Assembly (NCBI GenBank): GCA_910578825.1
Contig: CAJTSB010000021.1
Coordinates: 1 to 29,313 of the forward strand
From: an uncultured Lachnospiraceae bacterium
GTDB taxonomy: Bacteria > Bacillota > Clostridia > Lachnospirales > Lachnospiraceae
Length of the DNA: 29,313 nucleotides
Reading direction: 5' to 3'
In this document: positions 1 to 8,374 of the stretch, in pieces
How the letters are laid out: the number at the start of each line of letters is the position of its first letter
Numbering within the stretch: the first letter of the stretch is position 1
Position numbers and translations under genes: made by a program
Notes under the pieces: generated by a model
What the model saw: the letters and a program-made list of their open reading frames with translations, nothing else
Database searches by the model: none
Told to the model about the DNA's origin: nothing

Positions 1-11
1 CTATAAATATC

Positions 12-35
12 AGTTTCTATAAAAATGAGGAAACT
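12..35 (-). other. Small inverted repeat downstream of wzt1
   Basis: The 39 bases after the wzt1 stop hold a six-base perfect inverted repeat (AGTTTC and GAAACT) with a 12-base AT-rich loop. No uridine run follows it, so it is not a convincing intrinsic terminator. It could be an RNA-end stabiliser or chance. The window ends before the next gene can be seen. Confidence 0.25.
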
Positions 36-39
36 CAAG

Positions 40-777
40 TCATTCTATAATCTTGCGATAAACCTCCGCCACTTTACTGATATCACCGTATTCCAGCATT
101 TTTCCATGTTCCAGTATCATGGCCTTATTGCACAGACGCTCCACCTGTTCCAGTGAATGGGAGACAAACAGTACGGTAACGCCTTTGTCAAACATATCCA
201 TGACCTTTTTCTCACTCTTCTTGCGGAATTTGGCGTCTCCAACGGATAACACCTCGTCGAGAATCAGGATATCCGGCTCCACCACCGTGGCAATCGAAAA
301 ACCCAGCCGCGCACGCATACCGGAAGAATAATTCTTCAGCGGAACATCAATAAACTCCTTCAATTCGGAAAAAGCTACAATCTCATCAAACCGCTCCTCT
401 ATGAACGTCTTACTGTAGCCCAGCACAGAACCGTAGAGATAAATATTTTCCGCTCCGGTATACTGCATATCAAATCCGGCGCCCAACTCCAACATCGGCG
501 CCAGCACGCCGTGGCGCTCCACACTTCCTTCCGTAGGTTTAAAAACACCTGCTATTACTTTCAACAGCGTACTCTTTCCGGCTCCATTTAGCCCGAGAAT
601 TCCCAGACGTTCTCCTTTGTTCATGGAAAAACTGATATTTTTTAACGCCCAGAACTCATTATACTTGATCTCTCGTTTCAGAAATTTGATAACATATTCT
701 TTGATGCTGTCAACCTTTTCCTGACTGAGGTTAAATTTCATACTTACATTGTCTACTTTTATAATTTCTTTCCCCAT
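40..777 (-). CDS. Polysaccharide ABC exporter ATPase, short form (Wzt/TagH family)
   Basis: This is a 245-residue nucleotide-binding subunit of an ABC-2 polysaccharide exporter. It would hydrolyse ATP on the cytoplasmic face to drive export of an undecaprenyl-linked glycan. Walker A (GLNGAGKST) lies near residues 62-70, followed by an LELGAGF segment typical of Wzt/TagH proteins. The signature NYSSGM and Walker B ILILDEVLSVGD come next, then a switch His in VSHS. It ends soon after the ATPase core and lacks the C-terminal carbohydrate-binding domain of the second ATPase at 8375-9637. The start has GGAGA six bases upstream. The permease partner ends 12 bases before it, so the two form a transporter pair at the promoter-distal end of the visible operon. 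The substrate cannot be read from the sequence. A teichoic acid exporter is an alternative, but the rml and GT2 context favours a rhamnose-type polymer. Confidence 0.93.
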   Translation of the reverse strand: MGKEIIKVDNVSMKFNLSQEKVDSIKEYVIKFLKREIKYNEFWALKNISFSMNKGERLGILGLNGAGKSTLLKVIAGVFKPTEGSVERHGVLAPMLELGAGFDMQYTGAENIYLYGSVLGYSKTFIEERFDEIVAFSELKEFIDVPLKNYSSGMRARLGFSIATVVEPDILILDEVLSVGDAKFRKKSEKKVMDMFDKGVTVLFVSHSLEQVERLCNKAMILEHGKMLEYGDISKVAEVYRKIIE

Positions 778-789
778 TGTATTTTCTCC

Positions 790-1566
790 TTATATGTGCA
801 GAATGAACTCGTCCTGTTTCTTATAAAAAATCCACACACCGAACAGTACCACGGCAATACTGCTGGCACTTGCATACAGCAGCATTTTCAGATTCATAGG
901 ATCCCCGAACAACGTATCCCGAAAACATGAAATAATGCAATACAGGGGATTTATCTTCAACACCCAGCCTTTTCCACTCTTTATCAGGCCGTCTGGATAA
1001 TAGAAGATGGCACAGGTGTACATGACCAGCATCAGCACCACGCTCCAGAGGTATTCCATATCCCGGAAGAAAACTCCTATGGTCGCCAGTATCATTCCCA
1101 CGCCGAAAGAAAACAGCAGCAGCAGCGTCAGGGGAATCACCATCTCAAAAATATGCCAGGTAGGATATACGCCCTGCACCAGCGACACAATCGCAAGCAC
1201 CACCAGCGAGAGTAAAAAAATCACATAGTTAAATAAAATCCCGGACAAAGGGTAGAGATATTTGGGAACATACACCTTCTTAATCATCGCTGCATTTCCC
1301 CGCACCGAACGAAGCGCCGAGTTCGTCGCCTGCGAAAAAAAGCTGTACAAAAGGCGTCCGGAGAGGACATACACCGCAAATGTTTTCTCATCATGCCCAA
1401 GCAGCGTCCCGAATATGAAAGTCAGCACAATCATCGTAAGAAGAGGCTCCAGCAAGGACCACAAGATACCCAGATATGACCTCCTGTACTTTAATTTAAT
1501 GCCTTTTTTTACCAGCTCCCACAGGAGATAGCGGTAACGGAAAAAATTCCTGATTCTCTCTTTCAT
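790..1566 (-). CDS. Polysaccharide ABC exporter permease (Wzm/TagG family)
   Basis: This is a 258-residue ABC-2 type membrane subunit that would form the channel for glycan export with the ATPase 12 bases downstream. A basic amphipathic N-terminus (near RYRYLLWELVKKGIKLKYR) is followed by the family motif SYLGILWSLLEPLL. About six hydrophobic segments follow, and a short polar tail ends the protein. The reading frame is open 23 codons further upstream, but that region overlaps the preceding glycosyltransferase. The ATG at 1566 has GGAG at seven bases and is preferred. It pairs with the minimal ATPase rather than the domain-extended one. It is a clear paralogue of the permease at 9649-10479, which makes this the second complete ABC exporter in the cluster. 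Confidence 0.92.
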   Translation of the reverse strand: MKERIRNFFRYRYLLWELVKKGIKLKYRRSYLGILWSLLEPLLTMIVLTFIFGTLLGHDEKTFAVYVLSGRLLYSFFSQATNSALRSVRGNAAMIKKVYVPKYLYPLSGILFNYVIFLLSLVVLAIVSLVQGVYPTWHIFEMVIPLTLLLLFSFGVGMILATIGVFFRDMEYLWSVVLMLVMYTCAIFYYPDGLIKSGKGWVLKINPLYCIISCFRDTLFGDPMNLKMLLYASASSIAVVLFGVWIFYKKQDEFILHI

Positions 1567-1586
1567 AATCATTCTCCACCTTTCGT

Positions 1587-2333
1587 CTACATATATTTTA
1601 GAAATCCATTCAAGGTATACATAAGAAAATACCAACAGGATTGCAGTACCCCAAGTCCCACAAAACGATAGGAACCAAACATCATTTTCGCCGATTTCAG
1701 CTTATTCCTTGACTTCCCGCCACGGCTCATCCTGGATTTCAGAAATGGCTCATTGATACCAAGCGCAGCCCCGTATTTCTTCAAAATGCGCAGCCACAGA
1801 ATGTAATCCTCATGAAGTTCATCATGGCACATATAAAAATCTCTCACGGCCTCCGTCTTTGCCACCACAGACGAACAGGGAATCCGGTTCGTCTTAAGCA
1901 GCATGGAATAAGTAATCTCAGCAGGCACGCCAATCACTTTTCCCTGGCTTGTCCCGTCCGGATTCATCAGTTCACGCCCGGTACAGCACAGTACCCGCCC
2001 GGTTTCTTCCAGTCTCCTGCACTGGCACGTGAGCTTTCCCTCTCCCCACCAGTCGTCTGCGTCCAGAAATGCAATATAAGTTCCTGCGGCGCGCCGGATG
2101 CCAATGTTGCGGCTTTCAGCCACCCCCTGATTCTTCTCATTGCGCAGCAGGATCACCCGTTCCTTATCTGCATATTTTTCTGCAATCTTTGCTGTAGAAT
2201 CTTTCGAACAGTCGTCGATAATCAGAAGTTCCAGCGGCACATCCTGAGACAACACGGACTGGATGGCACGTTCAATATATTTTTCTGCATTGTATGCCGG
2301 CATGATGACCGACACGAGTGGTTGTTTTTGCAT
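1587..2333 (-). CDS. GT2 family glycosyltransferase
   Basis: This is a 248-residue cytoplasmic or membrane-associated glycosyltransferase of family GT2 (GT-A fold). It would add one sugar from a nucleotide donor to the lipid-linked chain. The N-terminus VSVIMPAYNAEKYIERAIQS is the classic nucleotide-binding start. IIDDCSKDST follows, and the metal-binding DADDWW motif sits near residues 96-101. The acid motif HEDYILWLRIL is near 173-183. A hydrophobic C-terminal stretch (residues about 222-245) may attach it to the membrane. Its ATG lies one base after the TGA of the sugar transferase, and only a weak ribosome binding site is visible, so translational coupling is likely. The added sugar is unknown; rhamnosyl transfer is possible from context only. 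Confidence 0.92.
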   Translation of the reverse strand: MQKQPLVSVIMPAYNAEKYIERAIQSVLSQDVPLELLIIDDCSKDSTAKIAEKYADKERVILLRNEKNQGVAESRNIGIRRAAGTYIAFLDADDWWGEGKLTCQCRRLEETGRVLCCTGRELMNPDGTSQGKVIGVPAEITYSMLLKTNRIPCSSVVAKTEAVRDFYMCHDELHEDYILWLRILKKYGAALGINEPFLKSRMSRGGKSRNKLKSAKMMFGSYRFVGLGVLQSCWYFLMYTLNGFLKYM

Positions 2334-2334
2334 A

Positions 2335-3696
2335 TCACTTTCTCACAGCATTCTTCTGTCCCTGTTCAATCCCTTCTGTATTCTCCTTCTGGAAAATAAT
2401 TTTAAATGTCATCAGCATCAATTTCAGATCCAGCCAGAACGAATAAGTCTCGATATAAGTCAAATCAAGCTTTAACTTATCATACGGCGTCGTATTATAT
2501 TTCCCGTATACCTGGGCATATCCGGTCAGCCCCGCTTTGACCTTCAGGCGGAAACTGAATTCCGGAATCACCGTTTCATACTCGTTTGCAATCTCCTCAC
2601 GTTCCGGTCTCGGTCCCACAAACGACATCTCCCCTTTAAGGATATTAAAGAGCTGGGGAAGTTCATCAAAATGGATTCTGCGAATTACCCGTCCTACCGG
2701 GGTAATCCTGCTGTCGTCTTTTTTGGCAAGCTGTGCGCCGTCTGCCTCCGAATCTATCCGCATACTGCGGAACTTGATAATTTTAAAAATTTCACCATCA
2801 CGCGTCAACCGCTCCTGCTTATAAAATACCGGTCCCCTGTCATGCAGTTTGATTGCCACGGCAATCAAAAGCAGCACCGGAGAGGATATTATCAAGGCAA
2901 TCAACGATAACACAATATCCATCGCACGTTTCACAAACCGCTGTTCAATCGTAAGCCCGCGGTTGCGCGAAAGCATCAATGGAGAGTCAAACAAATGAAT
3001 CGCCTCTGTTCCATTCAAAATGATATCGGAAATCTTGGGCGTAATATACGTCCGCTTGTTCTGGTCGAAACAGAATTTCAAAATGGGATTGCGCATCTTC
3101 GTCGGCAAATCGCAGAGCACCACCGCATCATAATCCATAATCTTTTCATATAAAGGTTTATAACCCATATATACGCTGGCAGTGGCACAGACATTGTATT
3201 TGTCTTTTCGGGAATTGATTTTCTGAATTAAATCGTCCGGAGAATGCTGCCCGTATATGACAATCATCCTTCTCGGAGGATACAGCCTCGTATAGAGAAA
3301 GCGCACCAGATAAACCCCTGGTAATATCGCCAGAAGTTCCGCACCCGTCAACGCCGCTATCGGATGCACCGGCATATATTTATTGGAAATCATACAGACC
3401 TGGATATACCCGACTACATTGGTACATAAAATTGCAAGAATTTGAGATAAACAGATATCGGCAAAACGCAGATACCCAATCCGGTATCCGCCATATGTCC
3501 TTGTAAAAAAGTACATAATTAATACATACATACCGATTACAGCCCAGTTTCCCCTGTTCCAGAAACGATGCGCCTTTGCCAGCATCGGTGTGTATACCAT
3601 ATACCATGTATATCCGAACATGATCGCCTCGATAAGCAACATAATTCCGCTCGCGGTCAGATTCAGCAAATGCTTGTATTGCTCTCTTCTCTTCAT
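2335..3696 (-). CDS. Polyprenyl-phosphate sugar-1-phosphate transferase (initiating, WbaP/CpsE-like)
   Basis: This 453-residue enzyme would start glycan assembly by moving a sugar-1-phosphate from a UDP-sugar to undecaprenyl phosphate at the inner face of the membrane. The N-terminal half has about four membrane segments (residues about 15-150) and then a Rossmann-like domain (about 160-240), as in long-form polyisoprenyl-phosphate hexose-1-phosphate transferases. The catalytic bacterial sugar transferase domain (PF02397 type) covers about 257-443. It starts with KRAMDIVLSL and a membrane re-entrant helix, then has KFRSM, the DELPQLFN motif, SFVGPRPE and KAGLTGYAQV. AAAGGA lies upstream of the ATG and the preceding gene ends four bases away. 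It is the only initiating transferase in the window. Galactose, glucose or an acetamido sugar are all possible first sugars. Confidence 0.94.
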   Translation of the reverse strand: MKRREQYKHLLNLTASGIMLLIEAIMFGYTWYMVYTPMLAKAHRFWNRGNWAVIGMYVLIMYFFTRTYGGYRIGYLRFADICLSQILAILCTNVVGYIQVCMISNKYMPVHPIAALTGAELLAILPGVYLVRFLYTRLYPPRRMIVIYGQHSPDDLIQKINSRKDKYNVCATASVYMGYKPLYEKIMDYDAVVLCDLPTKMRNPILKFCFDQNKRTYITPKISDIILNGTEAIHLFDSPLMLSRNRGLTIEQRFVKRAMDIVLSLIALIISSPVLLLIAVAIKLHDRGPVFYKQERLTRDGEIFKIIKFRSMRIDSEADGAQLAKKDDSRITPVGRVIRRIHFDELPQLFNILKGEMSFVGPRPEREEIANEYETVIPEFSFRLKVKAGLTGYAQVYGKYNTTPYDKLKLDLTYIETYSFWLDLKLMLMTFKIIFQKENTEGIEQGQKNAVRK

Positions 3697-3700
3697 ATTT

Positions 3701-5887
3701 TTATCCTTTTATCAGTCTGCGGACAGCCTTTTTCAGATGCCCTTTCGTACCTGTTTTGCCAGCCAAAAGCGCAGCCGTCTCCTCCTCCAGAATATTAATG
3801 GTATAGGAAACATCCAGCCTTCGCTCTTGCTGCGGCATTTCTTTTATTATAATCTTTGGGTCAGAATTGTCAAACACATATCCATTTTTTCCCATTTTAC
3901 AGCCATTGGTCCGATAGGAAACAGGCTCCTCCATCCCATTCCCATGCACCCAGACCATTCTTAAATCTTTCAGCAGACATGCGCTAAGGGCAGGATCTAT
4001 GGAAATTTGCACGACATTTGCAGGAATCGTAATCGTATACTGCAATGTCTTATCATAGCCTGTCTCGATAAAGTAAGAATCTTCTTCGGAAAATCCTCTG
4101 CCATAATCCAGATATACCTGCACGCGCCTGCGATCTGTCTCCGCCAGCAGTTTTCCGAGCGGCAACGCCATCTTTCCCATCGTGTGGTAGAGACTTCCAG
4201 GTGATACGCTGCCTCCTGCAACATACTTTTGAAACCGCTGCTCCATTTGGAGATAAATTTCCTGCTGTCCCGGCGTAATGCCGCATTTATCGTAGAAATC
4301 AAATTTCCTGCCAAACTCTTTGCGCAAAGACGCACTTTCCAGATAATAGTGCAACGCGCGAAACAAAAGAAAATTCACCGGAACCGGGAAGAAGAACGTC
4401 CACTCATAATCCAGTACGTGCCACTTTCCATCCTCTGTCTTCAGCAGGTTTGAAAAAATCAAGTCCACATCCGCCACCGGAAACGACGGTTCCTCAGGCG
4501 AAATTGCAGCCGCACCGAACACCTGCTTAAATTCCGGGGTCATTTGGAATCCTTCTGCCTGTGCGCTCTCACGAATCCGTGCTATCGCTGCGCCGAGCAA
4601 ATCCGCCGCCTCCTGCTGCCTGCCCTTTGCAAGCAGTTCATCCAGTTCTTCTTCCACGGTGACGCCCTGCAAATATTCAAACTCAATGCGCCCCTTTCGG
4701 ACATTGCAGCGATTCACACAAAGCTGTCCCCGCTCCTGCCAGAGCGATGCAAGTTTCTGTTCCGCCTCGGCAATATGCGCAATATGCGCCTGCCCTTCCT
4801 CATACTCTGCCTTTTTGTATAAAATATTCTTCCCATCCGGACCGCGGACAATCCGGGTCTGAATCGAAAAATCCTTATTTCTTCCACTGGAATATTTTGT
4901 ATAGAGCACTCGCTCCAGTGATTCTTCCGTCTGTGAATGTTTGGCTGCATCTTTCGCACCATCCGGCTCCTGCGGTTTTATAATCTCCACAAAAAACGAA
5001 TTGGCATACAGCGGAAACAGCCCGCTTTCCAGAATCTGGTCGTAAACCTTCCCCTCATCCATCAGCACCAGCCTTGAGCGGTCAAAATTACAGATATTAC
5101 GGTTCAACTCCCCTGTTTTTGGCAGGTATTCGTCAGAATATATTGCAACCGGAAACTTATAATCGGGATAGGGGTAATAAAACCGATAATCATGATAACC
5201 GCACTCTTCCATAATTTGAATTAATTCCGGTCTCGTAAACGTGCGTACGCCCGCCGTGTTCTGATACCCCTCAAGTCCTTCAAAATAAGCTCCCACATGG
5301 TCTTCCCGGCAGCCCGCCCAGTATTTGAGGCCAAATTTATTTTCAATGGCAAGCAGGAGCTTTCCGCCTGGGCGGATATGTTTCATAATCGTGGTTAAAA
5401 ACCCATGATAAGGCTTTTCCCCTCCGATATAACCTTTTCCATATTCAAACACACCGATCAGCGTCGCATAGTCGAAATCACAATCCAAATCTTTCTCTAC
5501 GTCCTGAAAATTTCCCAGGCGAATCGTGATGTTGCCGCTTTCTCTGTGACGCTGCGCGTTGATGGAGCTGCGTTTCCTGGACAGATCAATACAGGTCACC
5601 GACTCTGCGGATGCACAGAATGCACCTGTCACAGCGCCGCAGCCCGAGCCGACTTCCAGCACTTTTGCCTTTGGCGCAAACGGATACCAGCTCAATATAT
5701 TTTCACGCTCATGGGAAAGATGGTACATGACTGCCCAGTCCTGCTCCCTTGCAATCACCTGCGGATACTCTTCCTGCGGATATGACTGCACCAGATCCAG
5801 AATATGGTCTTCCACCGCCCCATCGCTGTATAAATCCTCTCCGGGATAATGTACGTCGTCCAGAATAACATTTCCGATTCGTTCCAT
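3701..5887 (-). CDS. SAM methyltransferase fused to a kinase-like domain (WbdD-like candidate)
   Basis: This is a 728-residue protein of at least three parts. Residues about 60-250 are a class I SAM-dependent methyltransferase with motif I VLEVGSGCGAV near 76-86, an acidic motif II at CIDLSRK near 99-105, and PGGKLLLAIENKFG near 173-186. Residues about 325-520 look like a divergent kinase fold: a candidate ATP-site Lys in NILYKKAEYEEG (about 354-365), a helix with HIAEAEQKLASLW, a catalytic-loop-like DVDLIFSNLL (Asp473, Asp475, Asn480), and a DFG-like LDYEW (Asp493). The last 200 residues are unassigned. Methyltransferase plus kinase in one chain is the architecture of WbdD, which caps the non-reducing end of E. 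coli O8/O9a O-antigen and sets chain length. The kinase call is my inference from motifs. AGGAGG precedes the start. It sits nine bases after the double-GT2 gene and four bases before the initiating transferase. Confidence 0.8.
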   Translation of the reverse strand: MERIGNVILDDVHYPGEDLYSDGAVEDHILDLVQSYPQEEYPQVIAREQDWAVMYHLSHERENILSWYPFAPKAKVLEVGSGCGAVTGAFCASAESVTCIDLSRKRSSINAQRHRESGNITIRLGNFQDVEKDLDCDFDYATLIGVFEYGKGYIGGEKPYHGFLTTIMKHIRPGGKLLLAIENKFGLKYWAGCREDHVGAYFEGLEGYQNTAGVRTFTRPELIQIMEECGYHDYRFYYPYPDYKFPVAIYSDEYLPKTGELNRNICNFDRSRLVLMDEGKVYDQILESGLFPLYANSFFVEIIKPQEPDGAKDAAKHSQTEESLERVLYTKYSSGRNKDFSIQTRIVRGPDGKNILYKKAEYEEGQAHIAHIAEAEQKLASLWQERGQLCVNRCNVRKGRIEFEYLQGVTVEEELDELLAKGRQQEAADLLGAAIARIRESAQAEGFQMTPEFKQVFGAAAISPEEPSFPVADVDLIFSNLLKTEDGKWHVLDYEWTFFFPVPVNFLLFRALHYYLESASLRKEFGRKFDFYDKCGITPGQQEIYLQMEQRFQKYVAGGSVSPGSLYHTMGKMALPLGKLLAETDRRRVQVYLDYGRGFSEEDSYFIETGYDKTLQYTITIPANVVQISIDPALSACLLKDLRMVWVHGNGMEEPVSYRTNGCKMGKNGYVFDNSDPKIIIKEMPQQERRLDVSYTINILEEETAALLAGKTGTKGHLKKAVRRLIKG

Positions 5888-5896
5888 GCCTTCCTC

Positions 5897-8329
5897 CTAT
5901 ACCTGTCTCAGTGAGAAATCCGCCTTCGCCAACGTTAAGTTGGGATTATAATAAGGGTCTCCATTGTCCATAGATTCTTTCCATTTTGTCACAAAATATT
6001 TCATTTCCCTGTAATAGCGTTCCTGTTTCTCAGGAGAATCCTCAAGCCCGCGGGACCTGGATTCATAATGATAGAGCTGCGCATACGGATTGTAGACGAC
6101 AAGCTTGCCCAGTTCACGCACCTTCATGCAGTAGTCGATGTCGTTAAACGCTACCACCAGCTCTTCCGTCAGCCCGCCTGCCTGCTCATAGACAGACTTC
6201 TTCGTCATCATACATGCCGCTGTAACCGCACTGTAATCCTGCGCACAGATAATACGGGAGAAATAGCCGTTGGCATCATGTGGAAATCCGATAAACGTAT
6301 GGCCTGCAATTCCTCCAAACCCAAGAACTACCCCGGCATGTTGGATAGAGCCGTCTTCATAGTAGAGCCTTGCACCCACTGCCCCCACATCCTCGCGCAT
6401 ACAATAACCCAAAAGCTGCCACAGACAGTCGGAATGAATGATTTCCGTATCATTGTTCAACAGAAGAAGGTATTCGCCTTTCGCATACCCTGCACCGAAA
6501 TTATTGATTGCCGAATAATTGAACGCCCCGTCCCAGTATACGACATGGGCCTTTTGATTTTCCGCCTCAAGTTTCTTATAATAGGCAAATGTCTCATCGT
6601 CTTCACTGTTATTCTCAATAATAATATACTCATAATTCCGGTATTCTGACCTCTGCTCTATGGATTGAATGCATTTATCCAGATCCTGCGTATGATCCTT
6701 GTTGGGAATCAGAATCGAAACCAGCGGCTGCTCCTTCCACTTCCAGATAGTCTTATAAAGTCCCGGATATTCCCCAAACTCTACCTTTGCCGGAAGTTTT
6801 CTCCTGTCATAATGCGCCTGGACGGCACGGAGTCCCGCCTCAAATGCATACCACTTGCTCTGTGGATTTTCAGCCGTGGAATTCTCATGCGCGCGCCAAT
6901 GGTACAACACCCTGGGGATATGGACAATCCTGTCCGTATGCTCCACGCAGCGCAGTACAAAATCATAATCCTGTGCGCCGTCAAACTCCTCACGCAAAAG
7001 TCCGGTCTGCTCTGTCAGTAAACGGCGTACCACCACCAGATGACAGAAATAATTCATACTGCAAAGAAGGTCCGGATTGTAGTCGGACTTAAAATGCGGC
7101 TCAAAGTACCGCCTGCCATTCATTGAAACCTTGTCCTCATCGGAATAAATCAAATCCGTCCCCGGCTGGCTTTTTAATACTTTTGCACACTCATACAAAG
7201 CATCTTCCGTGAGCAGATCATCATGATCTGCGAAGACGAGAAAGTCCCCCCGGGCAATTTCGATAGCTGCATTGGTATTTGCAGAAATGCGCAGCGGCGT
7301 CTTATGACGGACTACCTTGATTCTCTGGTCCTTCTGAGCCAGACGGTCAAGGTAATTTGTAAGCAAAGATGATTCGCCGCTGCCATCGGAGAGGCACAAT
7401 TCCCAGTGTTCATACGTCTGTGTCCGCACCGATTTCACCAGCTGCTCCAGATACTTTACCGGCGTCTTATACAGAGGTACCACAATGGAAAAAAGCGGCA
7501 TATCATCCCATGTTTCCTTCCGCTGCCTGTTCAGCTCTTGCGGCGTGGGCATCACGGCAAGCCGGTACTTCCCATAATCTCCCTGTGGATTCGCTTTCTG
7601 TTTCATAACTTCCGCAGTGCGCGAAACAAACTTACGAACGCCGTGACGCTGTAAAAATCGCATTCCTTTGCCGAGATAGCTGCTGCCCATCATATTCTCG
7701 AAGAGATATGTTGTCATAAGCGGAACCTTCGCATGGGCTCTGCGGTTTCCATCCGAAAATTCCAGCCAGATTCCCGACAGACCATGATGAGGGATTCTTA
7801 CCTCAAATCCTGCATCGGGAACGCCTGCAACCTCCCGGTAACTATGACTGACATCCCTGCGCTCGTGCCAGGTTACCTTACCGGGAATTTCCCTGCCTTT
7901 CCCCTTTACCTTCACGTTAATGGGAGCGGATGAGACCGCCCAGCCTTTCACGTAACACTGCCCCTTCGTCAACACAATATCTTCCAGAAATACATCAAGC
8001 TGCCCCTGTTGTTTCTTCAATTTAGCGGTTTTCTCACGGTAAACCGCCTGTTCCCCAGCCCGCAGTACCAACTCCTGCCTGGATGCAAAATCTGCCGGCA
8101 GTTTCACATACAGAAAATACTCTTCTTCAATACCGAGATCATAAATCATATAACGCTGGCGAACTTCCATGCCGTTATACATCTTTATTTCGAAGGAAAG
8201 CGATGTTCCATCCAGGGTAACCGCAAATTTTTCTTCCGGCTCCATGCCATATTTCCAGCCCTGGATGACCAGGATTTGATTGTCTTCTACATGAAATCTG
8301 ACTCTTACAACATTAAATTTCTCCAGCAT
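5897..8329 (-). CDS. Double-domain GT2 glycosyltransferase with N-terminal beta modules
   Basis: This 810-residue protein carries two GT2 catalytic domains. The first (about 279-500) has FSIVVPLYKTP, the metal site FADHDD (366-371) and YSDEDK, like the Myxococcus RfbC type. The second (about 534-770) has VSILIPNKDH, LLLLNNDTE (621-629), and NDIDYCMKVRELG near 729-741. Such tandem enzymes often build repeating units by adding two sugars. Upstream of the catalytic domains lie two beta-rich segments (about 8-80 and 112-190). Each contains a Gly-Trp near its start and an Arg-rich Asp/Glu-Val segment, and they may be carbohydrate-binding or structural. It lacks membrane helices. GAGGAA stands nine bases before the ATG. 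The gene lies 45 bases after wzt2 and nine before the methyltransferase gene, so the three likely serve one polymer. It is a candidate main-chain rhamnosyltransferase, but specificity is not readable. Confidence 0.92.
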   Translation of the reverse strand: MLEKFNVVRVRFHVEDNQILVIQGWKYGMEPEEKFAVTLDGTSLSFEIKMYNGMEVRQRYMIYDLGIEEEYFLYVKLPADFASRQELVLRAGEQAVYREKTAKLKKQQGQLDVFLEDIVLTKGQCYVKGWAVSSAPINVKVKGKGREIPGKVTWHERRDVSHSYREVAGVPDAGFEVRIPHHGLSGIWLEFSDGNRRAHAKVPLMTTYLFENMMGSSYLGKGMRFLQRHGVRKFVSRTAEVMKQKANPQGDYGKYRLAVMPTPQELNRQRKETWDDMPLFSIVVPLYKTPVKYLEQLVKSVRTQTYEHWELCLSDGSGESSLLTNYLDRLAQKDQRIKVVRHKTPLRISANTNAAIEIARGDFLVFADHDDLLTEDALYECAKVLKSQPGTDLIYSDEDKVSMNGRRYFEPHFKSDYNPDLLCSMNYFCHLVVVRRLLTEQTGLLREEFDGAQDYDFVLRCVEHTDRIVHIPRVLYHWRAHENSTAENPQSKWYAFEAGLRAVQAHYDRRKLPAKVEFGEYPGLYKTIWKWKEQPLVSILIPNKDHTQDLDKCIQSIEQRSEYRNYEYIIIENNSEDDETFAYYKKLEAENQKAHVVYWDGAFNYSAINNFGAGYAKGEYLLLLNNDTEIIHSDCLWQLLGYCMREDVGAVGARLYYEDGSIQHAGVVLGFGGIAGHTFIGFPHDANGYFSRIICAQDYSAVTAACMMTKKSVYEQAGGLTEELVVAFNDIDYCMKVRELGKLVVYNPYAQLYHYESRSRGLEDSPEKQERYYREMKYFVTKWKESMDNGDPYYNPNLTLAKADFSLRQV

Positions 8330-8374
8330 AGTTTCTGTTCCTCTATCGCTTTATATGTTATCGTTTCACTGCCG

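Noticed and set aside
12..35. Intrinsic terminator at the end of wzt1
   Set aside because: The stem is only six pairs, AT-rich, with a 12-base loop and no uridine tract.
1812..2399. 195-residue plus-strand open frame
   Set aside because: It lies opposite the GT2 and sugar transferase genes, has no ribosome binding site or recognisable domain, and is an antisense shadow.
6068..6649. 193-residue plus-strand open frame
   Set aside because: It is opposite the second GT2 domain of the 810-residue protein and has no support of its own.
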